Notes: a model not told the origin generated them from the letters alone. Shown: positions 48,670 to 61,668, counted from the first letter of the stretch. The stretch is DNA of 64,000 bases from Metopolophium dirhodum (GCF_019925205.1 NW_026869907.1:186001-250000); one strand, 5' to 3'. Made by a program: numbers and translations.

Positions 48670-51600
48670 AAGACTGCTATATTTTGTGATATCTATAATT
48701 GTTGTCCAATTTAACGCCATTCCTTTGTGACATTAAAGTTTTATATTTCCAGCTTATTTGCTGTACTCCTGGTGGACGCTCATTTGTATAGTTATTATAC
48801 AATATGTATATTAAGTACTTATAAGGAAAAACAAGACTTTTTTCGTTGATATTTTATTGTAAAATATATAATATTTTTTTTTAAATGGAAACCAGGATAG
48901 TATTACCTGGAATGGTATAAACTATAAACCTATTGATTTTGCATTAAAAGTCTTTAATTTTATCACTTGAGCATAGAAAATATGTTATGTAAAATGTATA
49001 CAATACGGCCAAGCATTGGAAATTAACAAATCGGGAACAACACGCTTTGTTGAGAGAAACGCGATTAATTATTATCCAATCGATGGTATGACAAAACCAT
49101 TTAAAATTATATATAAACGACTCCTACTAGGTGTGGAAAAACATTGACAATTAAATTATTAATGAAAACATACAGCGAATTCGGTCAAAAATCGAATACC
49201 ACATAACATATTTAATGGGTATAGTGTACGCCGAATATCGGACACGGTCAAGCCATTACTTAGGTACCTATAATATATATTATTTATATGACCCGTGCAT
49301 CGACCAGAAAGGCAACTGTTGTAATTGGTGGAACAACAGTAATTTCATTACATAGCCTTAATATGTAATAACATAATGTCTGCCGAAAAATCGAAATTCG
49401 AAGAACGAAAACTCACAACAATATCTTATACCGTATTTTAATTCATTAATTTTACAATAACCATTGACAGTGAAATCGATATTTGCAATATAATAATATG
49501 GTTGTGTGAAGTCTTATTGACAGGTCACAATTTAAAAATATATACATAATAATATGTATATTTGATGAAATTATTATTTGGCGAAATCGTCGCACAGCTA
49601 TAATATTATATCGGTGTTGGTGTGGGAGGAGACTGTTGACAGTAATTATGTCCAACATCGATGAATGAATCACAAATGCCTACCACATTCATTTGCAAAA
49701 TTGCAATGTTCATTAACATTGTACCCTGCATTCGGTCAGACAATCAGGTGATGAGTTGTAAAATATTTGTAATGACAATAAACTGACAGAATACGGAAAT
49801 AAATTGATCGAATCGAGAATAACAAACGGCTAAATACGTCACTGTTATAATATTATTCCTATGTAACGGCATTACCGTAATATTGCCTAAAGTTGGCCAC
49901 TGTGATCGACCACTAAACCCAATTTCTCTTGAATTTTAATTTACGTTCAAAATTGTGGCGCATCTTTTAATTTTCTTTCGTTTTCCTTATTTAATTTACT
50001 ACACATATTGTTTTATGGACAGTTTTTTTATTTATTCTCACTTTTTAAAGGTAGCTAAACAATAAATTGTTCTAATTAGAAAAATATTCTTGCTAAGTTA
50101 TTGTCGACGACTGTCCACCTAAACAAGTTGACTATATTTATTACAAAGCATTACAAAAAAAAAAAAAAAATCATAATAATAATAACAACAATGACGTCAA
50201 TAGATTTTATTAAAAATAATCTCACAAAATAAAAGTTATATTACATTGTTTATAGCAGAAGAACTCGTTTCCTACAGTCGGTAATCACTGCGCTATTGCA
50301 CGAGATAATATTATGAAGTCTGCGCCTCACGCCAAATTGTATGTATAGTTAGGTACACAGAAAGCGGTGGGATAAACGTAGTTCGTATGTGTCACCTTAT
50401 CTCGACAACATGAATGGTGCTTACAGAATATAATGCAAATACCAACGACGATTTGATATCAAATCGTGCTATAGACTTCGAGAACATAATATTATTATTA
50501 TCATAGTCGGTTGGACGCAAAATGAAAAAAAAAAACTATTATTGTATAGGTACCGGATTTTTCATGGAAAAATAAGTATAGTGCCAATTATCATTCTTGT
50601 CGAGATTCAGATATTTCAATAATACAATAAAAATCGAACGTGCAGACTTCAACAGTCCCACGTTGAACAGAAGATTCAAGTGCCGATAATAAGATTATGA
50701 TAATTCAACAATCGTGTCGTTTGATGTGGGACACGATTGCGTTCTCCGATAGAACAATTGAATCAGTATTATTTCCTCTTCGTTATAGGTTGTGATAGAT
50801 AAAAAAAAAACAGGTTTCAATAAAATTAAGCAAAAATAATTTTATGCGATTTAAACAGCTGCGATACTAAGAATTATTTGAACAAAATGAATAATCATAA
50901 TAATATTATGCTATTACAATAATTTGTAGGAGGATCAAGAATCATAAAATATCATAATATTATACGCTATTGGCTATTATACGTTTTATTATAGTATATT
51001 TCACCAATTTCAAAAACGTTTTATTTTTTTATTGTCATAATCTTTATAATATATTATAATTTTTCTCAAATGTTTAGTCTACAGAAACATACACTTGATT
51101 CGATAAAATTTGTCAAAATATGACATTTAAATACGATATTATTCCGCAGCAACAAACAGAAATGGCTGACTGATCGTAATCAATATTTTAATTATTACTA
51201 TGGGAAATACCTAAATCAATTATTATAGATAATTATCGGTTTTAAAGGAACTCATTTAATACAAACATTTTTAACTTATATAAGTTGTTGATTTTTAATT
51301 GTAAATGACAGTATTTCATGTAAAATAGCGTAGAAAAGTTATTGAACTCTGTTGTCAAAGCTTCCCAATTAAGACTATTAATAAAAAAAAAAAACCATTT
51401 ATTTTTTACCTATGTTTTTATTTATTGTGTTGTATAAAAATTAACTAAACTCAGAAAGACACGGAGAGTTTAATACTATAGTATTCTGCGTGATTTTAAA
51501 AGCAACACATTATTATAATCAATTTTTATACAGTTATACATACATTCTTAGGTTGCAAAATAGTAATATGATATTACAGAGCACATCTTACACATAAGTA
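48670..51600. other. AT-rich stretch without genes
   Basis: No supported gene. Scattered moderately GC-rich spots at 49020-49340 and 50260-50420 show no domain on either strand. The minus ORF 49452-49673 is not credible. Confidence 0.5.
50448..50467. repeat. 20-bp perfect palindrome
   Basis: ACGATTTGATATCAAATCGT is its own exact reverse complement. It may bind a dimeric factor or be chance. Confidence 0.95.
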
Positions 51601-51611
51601 AAAAAAAAAAA

Positions 51612-52249
51612 GTGGGTAAGTGGATGTCATTCTGCTGTACAGTAGGTTACAAGTGGATAAATGTTTAATTGATTGTATTAAACTTGAATTCAATGATATA
51701 ATATTTTATTATAGCCTGTAAGTTGAATTAATATTATAATATTATTATTAGATTATGAGTGGATCGAGGAAGCTAATGGTCTTACGATGGTGTTTATTTA
51801 TTTTTTTTTTTTTATATTCTGTACACAAAATTTCTACCAGAAGGAGTGCTTCGATTTCAACATATAGTACCTTATCACTTGGCAAATTGGATCAAGATGG
51901 TACTTTAAAAAGACCATTTTTCTATTTTCTAAATAGTTATTTAATGCCAGGAGAAAAACTAACAAAAAATTACAAAAAACCACTAATAATGGGATTTTAA
52001 TTTCTAACGCTTTGTTTATCACCATAGAAACGAATAAAAAATTATAATATTATAATATTAATTCAACTTACGTGATATAATAAATAATAACAATATAAAA
52101 TATCCAGACTGACAAACCGTCTCCGCTCAGAATCGTTTTTCTTATACAATGATATTATATCATTGAATTCAAGTATCCAGATACATTCCATTATACAATG
52201 ACCCACTTGTAACCTACTGTACAACAGAGTGACATCCACTTACCCACTT
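51612..52249 (-). mobile_element. TIR repeat, family 1 copy B (most complete)
   Basis: Both ends read GTGGGTAAGTGGATGTCA, one inverted (51612 on plus, 52249 on minus), and the match continues through TCTG(C/T)TGTACAGTAGGTTAC and a later GAATTCAATGATATAAT. Between them lies a reverse-oriented core matching 7610-8000: AAAAACGATTCTGAGCGGAG (complement of about 52123-52142) to CCTCGATCCACTCATAATCT (complement of about 51755). On the minus strand an ORF of 63 codons (52025-51834) starts MVINKALEIKIPLLVVFCNF. Copies A and C keep the same frame in part. It is likely non-autonomous. Confidence 0.8.
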
Positions 52250-52250
52250 A

Positions 52251-52560
52251 TTTTTATTCGTTTCTATGGTGATAGGCAATGCGTTAGAAATTATAATCCC
52301 ATTTTTAGCGGTTTTTCGTAATTTGTCGGTGGTTCTTCCCGTGGCATTAAATAACTATTGTAAAAATCAAAAAATGACTTCTTTGAAGTGTCATCTCGCT
52401 TCAATTTGCTAAAAGATAAGATACTTTTTGTTGAAATCAAAGCACTCTTTCTTGTAGGAATTTTGTATGCAAGATATAAATAAATAAATTAAAAAAATAA
52501 ATACCATTGTAAAACCATTGTAAAAACCACTAGGTAGCTTTCTCGTTCCGCTCAAAATCT
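52251..52560 (+). mobile_element. TIR repeat, family 1 copy C, 5'-truncated
   Basis: Begins inside the family sequence at TTTTATTCGTTTCTATGGTG, directly after the end of copy B and in the opposite orientation. It ends with TTCTCGTTCCGCTCAAAATC near 52560. A CCATTGTAAAA word is doubled near 52503-52520. The family ORF reads MVIGNALEIIIPFLAVFRNL here and stays open for 45 codons before a stop. Confidence 0.75.
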
Positions 52561-52569
52561 AAAATAAAA

Positions 52570-53040
52570 AAAAATACTCGACTAAACCTATGAACTAGTA
52601 ACTATTTTCAATTTTGGACAGTAGCAGTACTCACTGTTTATTTGTAATAATATATAATTACGAATTCAATACACGCAGAGGAATTACATTTAATGACAGA
52701 CGGTTTACACGTGATCATCAAACGTTTGTAGGGCGGCTAACTATATTATGGTTTAACGATATACAATCAGAATGACAAGATACGTGTGTTACAATGGTTT
52801 TCTATGGTCTCGTACTCTCGTCCACTCTCCGGCATAACAACTGCGGATGGTTTTCATTTTTAAACGATTTTTTTATGTGTTAAACAATAATATTGGTTTT
52901 CGTAATTTATTGACAACTACATTATACATGCGTGTTCAACAATGTTTTCGGAAAACGTTTAGTTTGTTTTTGTTTTTCGAGTCATTATTTCAAATTACAC
53001 GCTAAGTACCGCTAACAATACAACGCATTAACCATAGACT
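52570..53040. other. Stretch without genes
   Basis: 52670-52860 is GC-richer with a CACGTGATCA word. No coding evidence on either strand. Confidence 0.45.
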
Positions 53041-53047
53041 GCATAAT

Positions 53048-53215
53048 TTATGAACAATAACACACCACATCCTCTGGCATTTCAAAATCAATCAAGGAGG
53101 TTCTGGCCGGGTAGACGTCAACATAAACTTCATCAATATTAAATTGCATTTCAATATATAATTTAACAGTGGCGTGATAAATATATATTTTATTCAACAA
53201 ACTTATCAACTTAAA
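53048..53215 (-). pseudogene. Unrecognised coding-like minus-strand frame
   Basis: A minus frame of about 55 codons ends at TAA (complement of 53048-53050). It includes YIEMQFNIDEVYVDVYPART and SLIDFEMPEDVVCYCS. The acidic, hydrophobic pattern and the C- and G-ending codons in VDVYPARTS look protein-like. There is no start or acceptor that I trust and no recognised family. It may be a 3' exon or a relic. Confidence 0.25.
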
Positions 53216-53219
53216 TCAC

Positions 53220-55094
53220 TATGATAATGCATTATACTGTTATCAACGTAATCAAAAACATGTGTTTATAGTTTTAAAAAAAAAAATTATTTTTATATAT
53301 TGAATGCGTAGTAACAAACGATTTGGTTCTTCAATAATATATGTAAAAACTTTGACTGTAGCATACAATTTATTATTACAGTTAAAATTGATCATGCGGT
53401 TTGGTAACATAATTTGTACATTGAAATATAACTATAGGTAAACCAAAGTTTTTGAATAAATCTTAATAATTTATTTTTGTTAAAATTCCACTTCAATGAT
53501 ATAAATATCAACCAATATCAGACATTTAAAATAACAGTTACTTGGACTCTTCAAACCATTTTATAATATTACACTAAAATAGTCCAATATACTGCTTATA
53601 GCTCAGTTGGTATATTTATCGGCTCTAATTATTAATTTAATTTATTGTAGTTATTTAATTATAATTTATTTGGCTAAAATAAATAAATACTTAACCAGTG
53701 AGAATATTGGCCTTAGTTTTTAAATTTTGACCAGACCGAATGATTTATTATTTGTTATACGTATCTGTTTAAAATTTTATCTGTAAAATTTATTTATTTC
53801 CTTTTGACTTCTTAGTATTTTGTCGGATGGTCATATTGTAACCAACAACTTTTATGTGGAGCTCCGTGCATAGGCATAACAAATATTTCCATATCCTTCA
53901 CGAATGAACAATAATGAGTCTCAGAATTTCGTGTTCGGTACATTTAGCACTCCCCTTTCAAAAAAAATATAAGCTCTAGTATCACTCTATGAACACCTTA
54001 ACTTAGCACTGAAGAACCCACAAATTCCTAAAACCAACTTACAATAATTGTAATTATTGTTATTACAAATTTATCTCTACAACATACATTTCGTTTTGTG
54101 TAATTTGGATAAAGTAGGAAAGGGGTAGTGTAAAGTTAGCTCCACGACTCATTTTAGATTTTAATCGATTTACTTAAAAATTCAAAAAATCAATTCACAA
54201 TCACTTAAAAATTGAGCTCCAAAACTTATAATTGTGTAATATTATGTTCAAAGTGGGGAATAACTTCACACTCGTATAGGGCCTTAGGTTGGTTTTAGGT
54301 TTTAACCAACGGTCTACATTTTGTAACTGTTTAGACTGTTGCATAGTTTTTCATGTAAATCAATAAATACAATTTAGATTAACTTTTCGTAGAATAACAA
54401 TAATTTTTTTAATAAGACCAATAATAAAAAAAAAATGTTGCACAACTGAGCTTTAAAAACAATGTAGTTACAATGTGATGTTAAATCTACTATTTTCTAT
54501 AAAAAAAGATGTATCCAAGAAAAAACAGAGTTTTCCTAAGTGAAATTATAAGATGAATTAACTTCTAATAGAAACAAATAAAATTATTTATGAAAAAATA
54601 CGGTAAATAAATAATGCGTGCTATAATTATTATTATGAACTGTGTTTTTTTTGTTTTGTAAACAAGTACTTCTGTTGTAAAGGCGTTTAAGTGAGTTTAA
54701 TTTTATTTAATGGAATTCAATTAGATAATATTATGTTTTTTTAATCAAAATAATATGTCCTTTTTATATTTTGTTCGTGTTTTTTTACATCCAAAATAAA
54801 AAGAATAATCTTTAACAAACAACATTTTTATATTCGATATTATTATGATAAATTATATTATATTTGTTTTAACACAAACTTCTGAAAACCTTCCAATTTT
54901 TCTTACGATTCGTTTTTATCTTCCAGGAACGGAGTTTTCTTATTTGGTGCCATGTCAGTAGGTATGAACTTTGTTTTATTTGATATCATTATTTGTTGTA
55001 CGTTGAGAGAAAAATTATCTTTTGAAACAATAGCGTTAAAATAAAATATTATATAAAATATATTACCTGCATACAATAATAATACAATACTATA
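53220..55094. other. AT-rich stretch without genes
   Basis: No supported gene. 53597-53625 holds an isolated tRNA-like A-box word (see findings). Confidence 0.5.
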
Positions 55095-55102
55095 TATATT
55101 AC

Positions 55103-55341
55103 CATGGGTGGATATTTGGTCACATATATGTGGGGGGCTTATTGTCTTATCCATTAGCGTAAACAAACATTTTTAAACGCTTCAACCTACTAACTAGTAG
55201 CTACTCAGTACTCATTTATTCTAGCAGAGGCAACAAGTATATATAGGTTTATTAAAATACACAATTTATTTTGACATCTAGTGTGATTTGTTACATTCAG
55301 GGGGGCTTAAGCCCCCCCCCCCCCCCCAATATCCGCCTATG
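55103..55341. mobile_element. hAT MITE with 8-bp target-site duplication
   Basis: Left end CATGGGTGGATATTTGG at 55103 and right end in reverse complement CATAGGCGGATATTGGGG at 55341 form the terminal inverted repeat. TATATTAC occurs at 55095-55102 and again at 55342-55349, an exact 8-bp duplication typical of hAT insertions. Inside the right end is GGGGGGCTTAAGCCCCCC, a self-complementary word, followed by a C-run of about 17. The left arm has TGTGGGGGGCTTATTG at the matching place. The 239-bp body is non-coding. The exact duplication implies a recent insertion. Confidence 0.85.
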
Positions 55342-55530
55342 TATATTACTGTGATACACGTTTTAGAAACACTCGTCCACTGTGGCAAATATTTTTATGT
55401 TAACCAATTAATACATTTTAACCCATATTTTCTTTTGATTATTAAAGAAATATAAAATATATATTTTTTTTTCTTGTAGATAATATTCTGTATAATTTAG
55501 TTATGTAAGTATTTATTTGTCATGTTTCAG

Positions 55531-55663
55531 GGAGATCCGAGATCGCGATGCTTATCAGTGGTACTTTAGCTGTCCAATTGAATTTATAAACCTTGGCGAA
55601 TGACCTTCGTACGTTTCAGGGAAATGGTACCAAATTTGTTCTTAGTTGCGCTGTTTATCAATG
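55531..55663 (+). CDS. First coding exon, signal-peptide-like N-terminus
   Basis: A good acceptor (TTTGTCATGTTTCAG, ending 55530) opens the exon, and ATG|GTAAGT at 55661-55669 closes it. The ATG at 55600 starts MTFVRFREMVPNLFLVALFI, followed by N and a first base of the next codon, so the intron is phase 1. A positively charged start followed by a run of L, F, V and A is a signal peptide or anchor, as expected for a secreted or cell-surface protein. A signal-peptide exon with a phase-1 donor is the common start of immunoglobulin-superfamily genes, but no domain is visible here to confirm that. The leader (55531-55599) has a short upstream ORF starting at 55548 and stopping at 55589, which could damp translation. 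Later exons must lie right of this, perhaps outside the window. Confidence 0.5.
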
Positions 55664-57189
55664 GTAAGTTATACATAATATATTTAAATATTTAAAATGT
55701 GTACATTATATCGTTCATTAATTGTCATATGGAAATATATTACATTTTTTTTTTATCAGCATACAATATAATAATATAACAATGATATAATATAATATTG
55801 TATGTATGGTTGTTTTATGAATAAGGTTAGATACACGTAATGACGTGGACTATTTTTGTTATTTAATATTCTAGCACCAACCTCAACGATGTTTTATTTA
55901 AAAAATAAATTAATCTTTATTTTAGTTTGAAGTGAGTGGAATGTGTATTACTAAATTGTATTATAATATGATAATTTCGTCAGATTTCATTTATACTTCA
56001 TAAATGTTCATCGTAATGGGTGTATTTTTAAATAGAAATAATTAAAAACTATAATGTTATTTACAAACATCAATTTGTAAATGTTTGAAAAATTTACAAT
56101 TGCCAATAGTCATATAAAAAGTATTATTTGCATGTAAAATCTGAAATCACCATACGAATATGCATATGCATAGCTATAATTATTAAGCAGTATATATTTT
56201 GTTTTACATTCGTATTAAATATTAATATATTATTAGTGAAATACAATTTCAATATTGTATGAATAATTTTAATGTGTTACTGTACAATTTTGTATTATTT
56301 TTAATTTATGACAATCATTTTAGTTTTATTCAGATTTTCTATACCAAAATTATAACTTATCTATCGAAATACTATTGTATAATAAGTATATGTTCAGTTG
56401 AAACATTATAATACAGGTTGATACACAAGGCATGCTGACCGCCATTTTTTTCATGTTTAATAATATGATCATTTTATAAAAATTCTGATTGTTGAAATTT
56501 AAAAGTTTACTTAAGAACCATATTTTCAAATACTTAGATTTTATATACGATAAAGGAGTAGCAATACCAACTATTTTATTCAAATGACAATAATTATTAC
56601 ACTTTTTTCCAGTAAATTAATTGGCTATAATTTGGAATACGATGTTTTAAAATAAAATTATATGTACCAATTATTGGTCTATTATTTTATCTACTTCAAA
56701 AGAGTAGCCTTGAGTTGTTTTTAACTTGTGTCTTGTTGTACTAAAGATAATAGTTGAATAATATATATATTTGGTAGGTATGGGAACTATATTACAAATT
56801 ATAGTTATAATATTAAACGATAAACATATTATGGTTTGTAAAATTTTCCGAATCTTATAAGTACTATATTAATTGTTGTATAATATATTGTATGTTTCTG
56901 TGAAACTATTTTTAAGGAATATCCTAAATATATTTTAATAACTTAGAAACTACTTTTCACATTTTGATTTAGATAAATTACAATTAAAAAATAAAATCAT
57001 CTGCCTAACGATTTACTATAAAATAAGGTCAGATTTACGTCATCTGAAACTTTTTTAGTATAATAAAAATCTAAATTTTGAAACTAAGATCATTAAATTA
57101 ATTTAATAATAATAAAACCACTAAATAAAGAAATACATTTTGAACTCCCAAATGCACCAACTAGTGTAGCTTGTCCATTGAACAAGATA

Positions 57190-57312
57190 CTGTTGAAGAA
57201 AATCCAAGCAGTTTTTCTGACCTAAATGGTAATGACAGACACAAAAAATAATAATAATAATAAAAACACATATCATGGTAAAATCAATACATTCATTTCT
57301 CCGCTCAGAATC
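57190..57312 (-). mobile_element. Truncated ATTCTGAGCG-group element
   Basis: The end GATTCTGAGCGGAGAAATGA, then TGTATTGATTTTACCATG, is read inward on the minus strand from 57312. It is followed by the family word GTGTCTGTCATTACC (about 57224-57242) and GCTTGGATTTTCTTC (about 57190-57210). The other end is absent. Confidence 0.6.
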
Positions 57313-59057
57313 CAAAATGAAATAATGTAGGTGAGAATGCTTAGTGAACCACTCTGTATAATGGAATAGTCTAAATGAACTTAATTAATGGTTTACTATT
57401 GTAATTTTGAATGTTTATAATTTATAAAAGTATTTTCAACAATATTTTGGTTTATTAAGTATACATATTATTTTAGTTTCTAATTTTATGGCAATTCGTT
57501 AAACTCTAATAAATGTATTGTTCTATTTTGTTTTTATAAAACTTAAACTATTTGATGTTACTTGATAAAAATATTGCTTGTACAGTAATCAGTATTCATT
57601 GTTTTGATTGAAATAGGCAGGTATTTTTTTTTTTTTTTATCAAAACGTAAATACATTATGTAACCATACGATATAATTTTTTCTTTTTAAATTTAATTTG
57701 TTTTAAGTTTAAGACAAAACGTTTGTTGTCAACCTAAAGAATATTTAAATGATCGATGCTGTTCGTAGTATGGTTGCAACTTGCAAGACGCATTTATCAA
57801 ATACCATCAGAGAAACAATAAGAACTTTTGGTCACAGTTTTAACCCTTGACAAGTGAACCAGAAGAGGACGAGAGCAAAATAATAAGTAGTACCTTATAC
57901 AATATATACTCGCAGTATATAATAATCTCAAAAAACTTTTGTTTGCGATCACCCCGTACAGGACCCATATTATATACTTTAATTCGTTATTAGAGACAGG
58001 GCTGTCATTGGAAAATTCACTGTACATTTTCCTGTGCGTTTATAATGGACATGGATCGATATATAACAACGGGAAATAAAGTTATTTCGTTGGATTTCGG
58101 ATAGAAGTTTTAACCCTGTCAAAAATGATTTATAATTCATTTTTGTTTACCCGAATGCTTAATATCACTATATCACATGACGATATTATTAAACCCAATT
58201 GTGGGTATCTTAATTATTTTTATTTAATTTAATTTTTAAGACCCTTTCAGCATTTTTCATTCTTCTTCTTATTTTTGTTTAACCAATTATAAACAAATTA
58301 GACTATAAACAAATTAGATCATTATGTAATCGTTTAAAAATTAATTATAAATTATAACTAATTAACAATTATTGTATTTTATATTCTTTGTTACATAATG
58401 ATTTATTTTAGTAAAGGTTCTAAATATTAACATGTTAAATTAATAAATAAATACCTAAGTAATTGATCACCAAATATTTGGTGTTGAACTCGCTTAAAAA
58501 AAGGAAATAACCTGAAATACAGTTAAAAAAAAAAAAAAAAACAATTAATTTTACTAAAACCTTCACATTATAATGTATCACGGTTTTAACTATATAATAC
58601 CAGTATATCATTTTTATTAAGTTTTCAAAAAACAGATGTAAAATCTTTATTTTAAAACAAATTAAATAATATCGAAAATTGTATATGGCGAGTACCTACT
58701 AAATTTAATTTGTATAATGTATAGTATGTGGTATGTAAGATAATGATAAGTATTTTCAATGGATACATGCAATGTATTATTCAAATTCATTTAAATTATA
58801 ATTAAACATTGTATATATTTGATTTTGATTCTGTGACCGAACTATTCGCATGAACCAAACAATTCATATAATGATATGAAACTATTTGTACATAATTTAG
58901 GTACTCTAATATAATAGTCGGTAGTTATTCAATAACAAACATAAATAATTGAACATATAAAAAATATCCGATTTATTTGTATCACATCCACGAGTAGTAT
59001 CATCGATTCGACAAACGTATACAGAAGTTATTTGGTCGATTCTCTCTTTACCTTTTA

Positions 59058-59780
59058 GATTCTGAGCGAAGCTATTGTTTTGACAATGATGCATTTTTTT
59101 TATTTAATATTTCATGTCTGTCATCGCGTTTTGGAGCGGTCTAAATGCTTCCAAAACTACAACTTTGTAAATGATTTCTGGAATCGAATTGGAACTTGTT
59201 GGAACGTTATGTGGCAAAGTGTTCTCTTTTAAAAATAATCGGAGAAAACAAAAACAAAATATAAAAAAAAAATGGAATATTAACGCAGCACCAGTTTACA
59301 ACAAAATTGATTTTGTATTTTTATTGTAATTCAAAAAGAAATAACTGACGACACTTGACATTTCTCAAATAATTATATTAACTTTTTCTTTACTTAATAA
59401 TATAATTTTGAATATTTTGGCTTTTTTTCGAGCTATTTAAAAACGATTGAAATCTTAGACTTATTTAGTTATTTTTTCGATTTAAATTAATACATTTCTT
59501 TACTAAGTTAAAAAACTTGAATATATGATATACAAGGTTCTTCTTATATACATTAAAAAATATTGATAATGTTATTTTATTCGTCAAAATAACGAACATT
59601 TGGTATTTATTTTGAAATTAAAAATGCTTACAATTTTTAATTTTTTATAGCTAAGATTTGAAAATTTAATATAATATTCGATTTTAATTTAGATTAATAC
59701 AGTTTTAATACATTCTCATGAGGATTTTTTTTTTTGTAAACTAAAAAAGAAAGTTTATCGTGAAGCCACAATTTTATGCA
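59058..59780 (+). mobile_element. ATTCTGAGCG-group element, right end unclear
   Basis: GATTCTGAGCGAAGC at 59058 is the terminal motif. CATGTCTGTCATCGCGTTTT at about 59113 and TTGACATTTCTCAAATAA near 59357 follow in the order seen in other members. I could not find the inverted right end, so the extent given is a guess. Confidence 0.4.
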
Positions 59781-61668
59781 GAATACATGCGATTTGATTT
59801 GCAATAATTAGTTCAACACACAAACCTACACTAATAGAAAAATAAATAATTAGTTATAGAATACAATTAATATAACACACAATACTTGGACGTATATTCT
59901 GTCAGCCTGTCTCTTGTTTTTTTTATTGGAATGATTTACTCAAAGACGATGTAGGTACACTCAAAACATAGCAGTAGACCAACTTTCTTGGTTTTCAAAA
60001 ATCTTTTATTTGAAAATACCTTCGACAGCGGCGGCCATTCGGGAGTGTTAACATACCCTATAGAGATATTTTAATTTATTGTTTAAATAGTAGCAACGAC
60101 TACGAAATTAATGGTTGTGAGAATAAGGGTCGAGGCTTTGATTGAGCGATTCAGTCAATGATTGTGGGAGCTTGGAATTTTCTCTGGCCTGTGCGTGATA
60201 TAAACGCTGTGTAGGAGGCGCATATCTGAATTCTGCAGTGTACATTTTGTTTATTTTCACTACTCGCTCTCGACTTTACTCGGATAAGAAAATAATAACC
60301 ACTGAGATATTGATGATGTATTGCAAACTATTCTGTAATAATCCTGTAAACAATGTTACGATATGAGCGAAGGTGAATTTTAATACGTATTATTCAATTT
60401 CCATGACTTGTGTAGCACGAGTGTTAGTAAATAAGAAAGGTAGACAACTGATTAATATTTGTTTTTATATCATTATGAAATTGTTTTCAATTGTTTTGTA
60501 TAATACAATAATTATATTTGAATACCACACCACAGACGTACTTTATACAGTCATTCTATATTTGAAATTAAATATATTTACCATGGAACGTTAATTTTAT
60601 ATAAAACTATATAACTTACATGTAAGTAATAATATGAGCCATGATCAAGACAGTATAATCTTATTGAATAATCAATAAAAATAAACTATTTTGATAAAAC
60701 CATCACCAAATTCTAATAATGTTCAAAGTAAATAATAGTTACATTTATAATATAATATGCATAATTTTAGTGTATAATTATCAAAAGACCTTCTCCCATC
60801 TTGATGAAACTTCCCCTGAATAATAAATTATGCAAACAATACATTTTTATTATTATAATATACCATAAAACAATTTAAACGTGGTTTCAAATTTGATTTA
60901 ATAACTTAATTAAAAACCTTCATTTAAAAAAAAAAATGTTTGAGATTAATAATAACTATAAAATTAATTTTTAAAACAAATTGAATATCCATTCAATTTT
61001 TCGATAAGTTTCAAAACCAATTTAAATTATTGTAATCCCATAATCTAAATACCTCTCTTATATTTAATTTAATATTTATTACTGATTCAAATCAGTAGTA
61101 CAATAGTACATATTATATTGCTGACCGATAATCACCACTATTTAATAGAACACATTTTGATATAACTAATTAACTCTAAATAAATATACATTATATTAAT
61201 ACACATACATGTTATGGTTATTTGTTTAAACAGAAACAATTATTATTTTAAACAGTATAGGTACTTACATTCTTTTAGAAAATGTCCATTTTCAGATGAT
61301 GTCATAAAAATAATAAATCCTTTGTGAAAAGTAAATCTAAAACTATTATGACTTTTTCATAGATTTTCCATGAAAAAACTGACTTTAAGACCGCCAAATC
61401 CATATATATGCAAAAACTTCTGAACATCGATTTGATATTTTATCTGGTGAATCTACTAATGAAATATTGCCATGTGAAAAAAAATCTTTGATGTGTTTAA
61501 TTATATTTTGTGCAGTAAAATAACATTCCAAATCAGTCAAATAATACTATGGGTATACAATGATATTCTAGACAAATCGTCTGTTAATTATCTCTCAGTT
61601 GGTTGTACGTCAAGTCCTATTAAAACAATACAAATTAATGTCATCGGACCGCATTCAGTAATCAATAA

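Larger units (their letters stand above)
55670..61660. other. Probable intron, AT-rich, with repeat debris
   Basis: If the exon at 55531 is real, this is its intron. I found no further convincing exon. Repeat termini at 57274-57312 and 59058 are listed separately. 59990-60290 is GC-richer, with TATAAA at 60199 and CTGCAGTG some 38 bp on, a possible but badly spaced core promoter. ORFs such as 57797-58027 and 60373-60594 show no domain. Confidence 0.45.

Noticed and set aside
60199..60372. TATA box plus a short ATG exon with GTGAAT donor
   Set aside because: Spacing of TATA to the initiator-like word is about 38 bp and the reading is only three codons; too weak.
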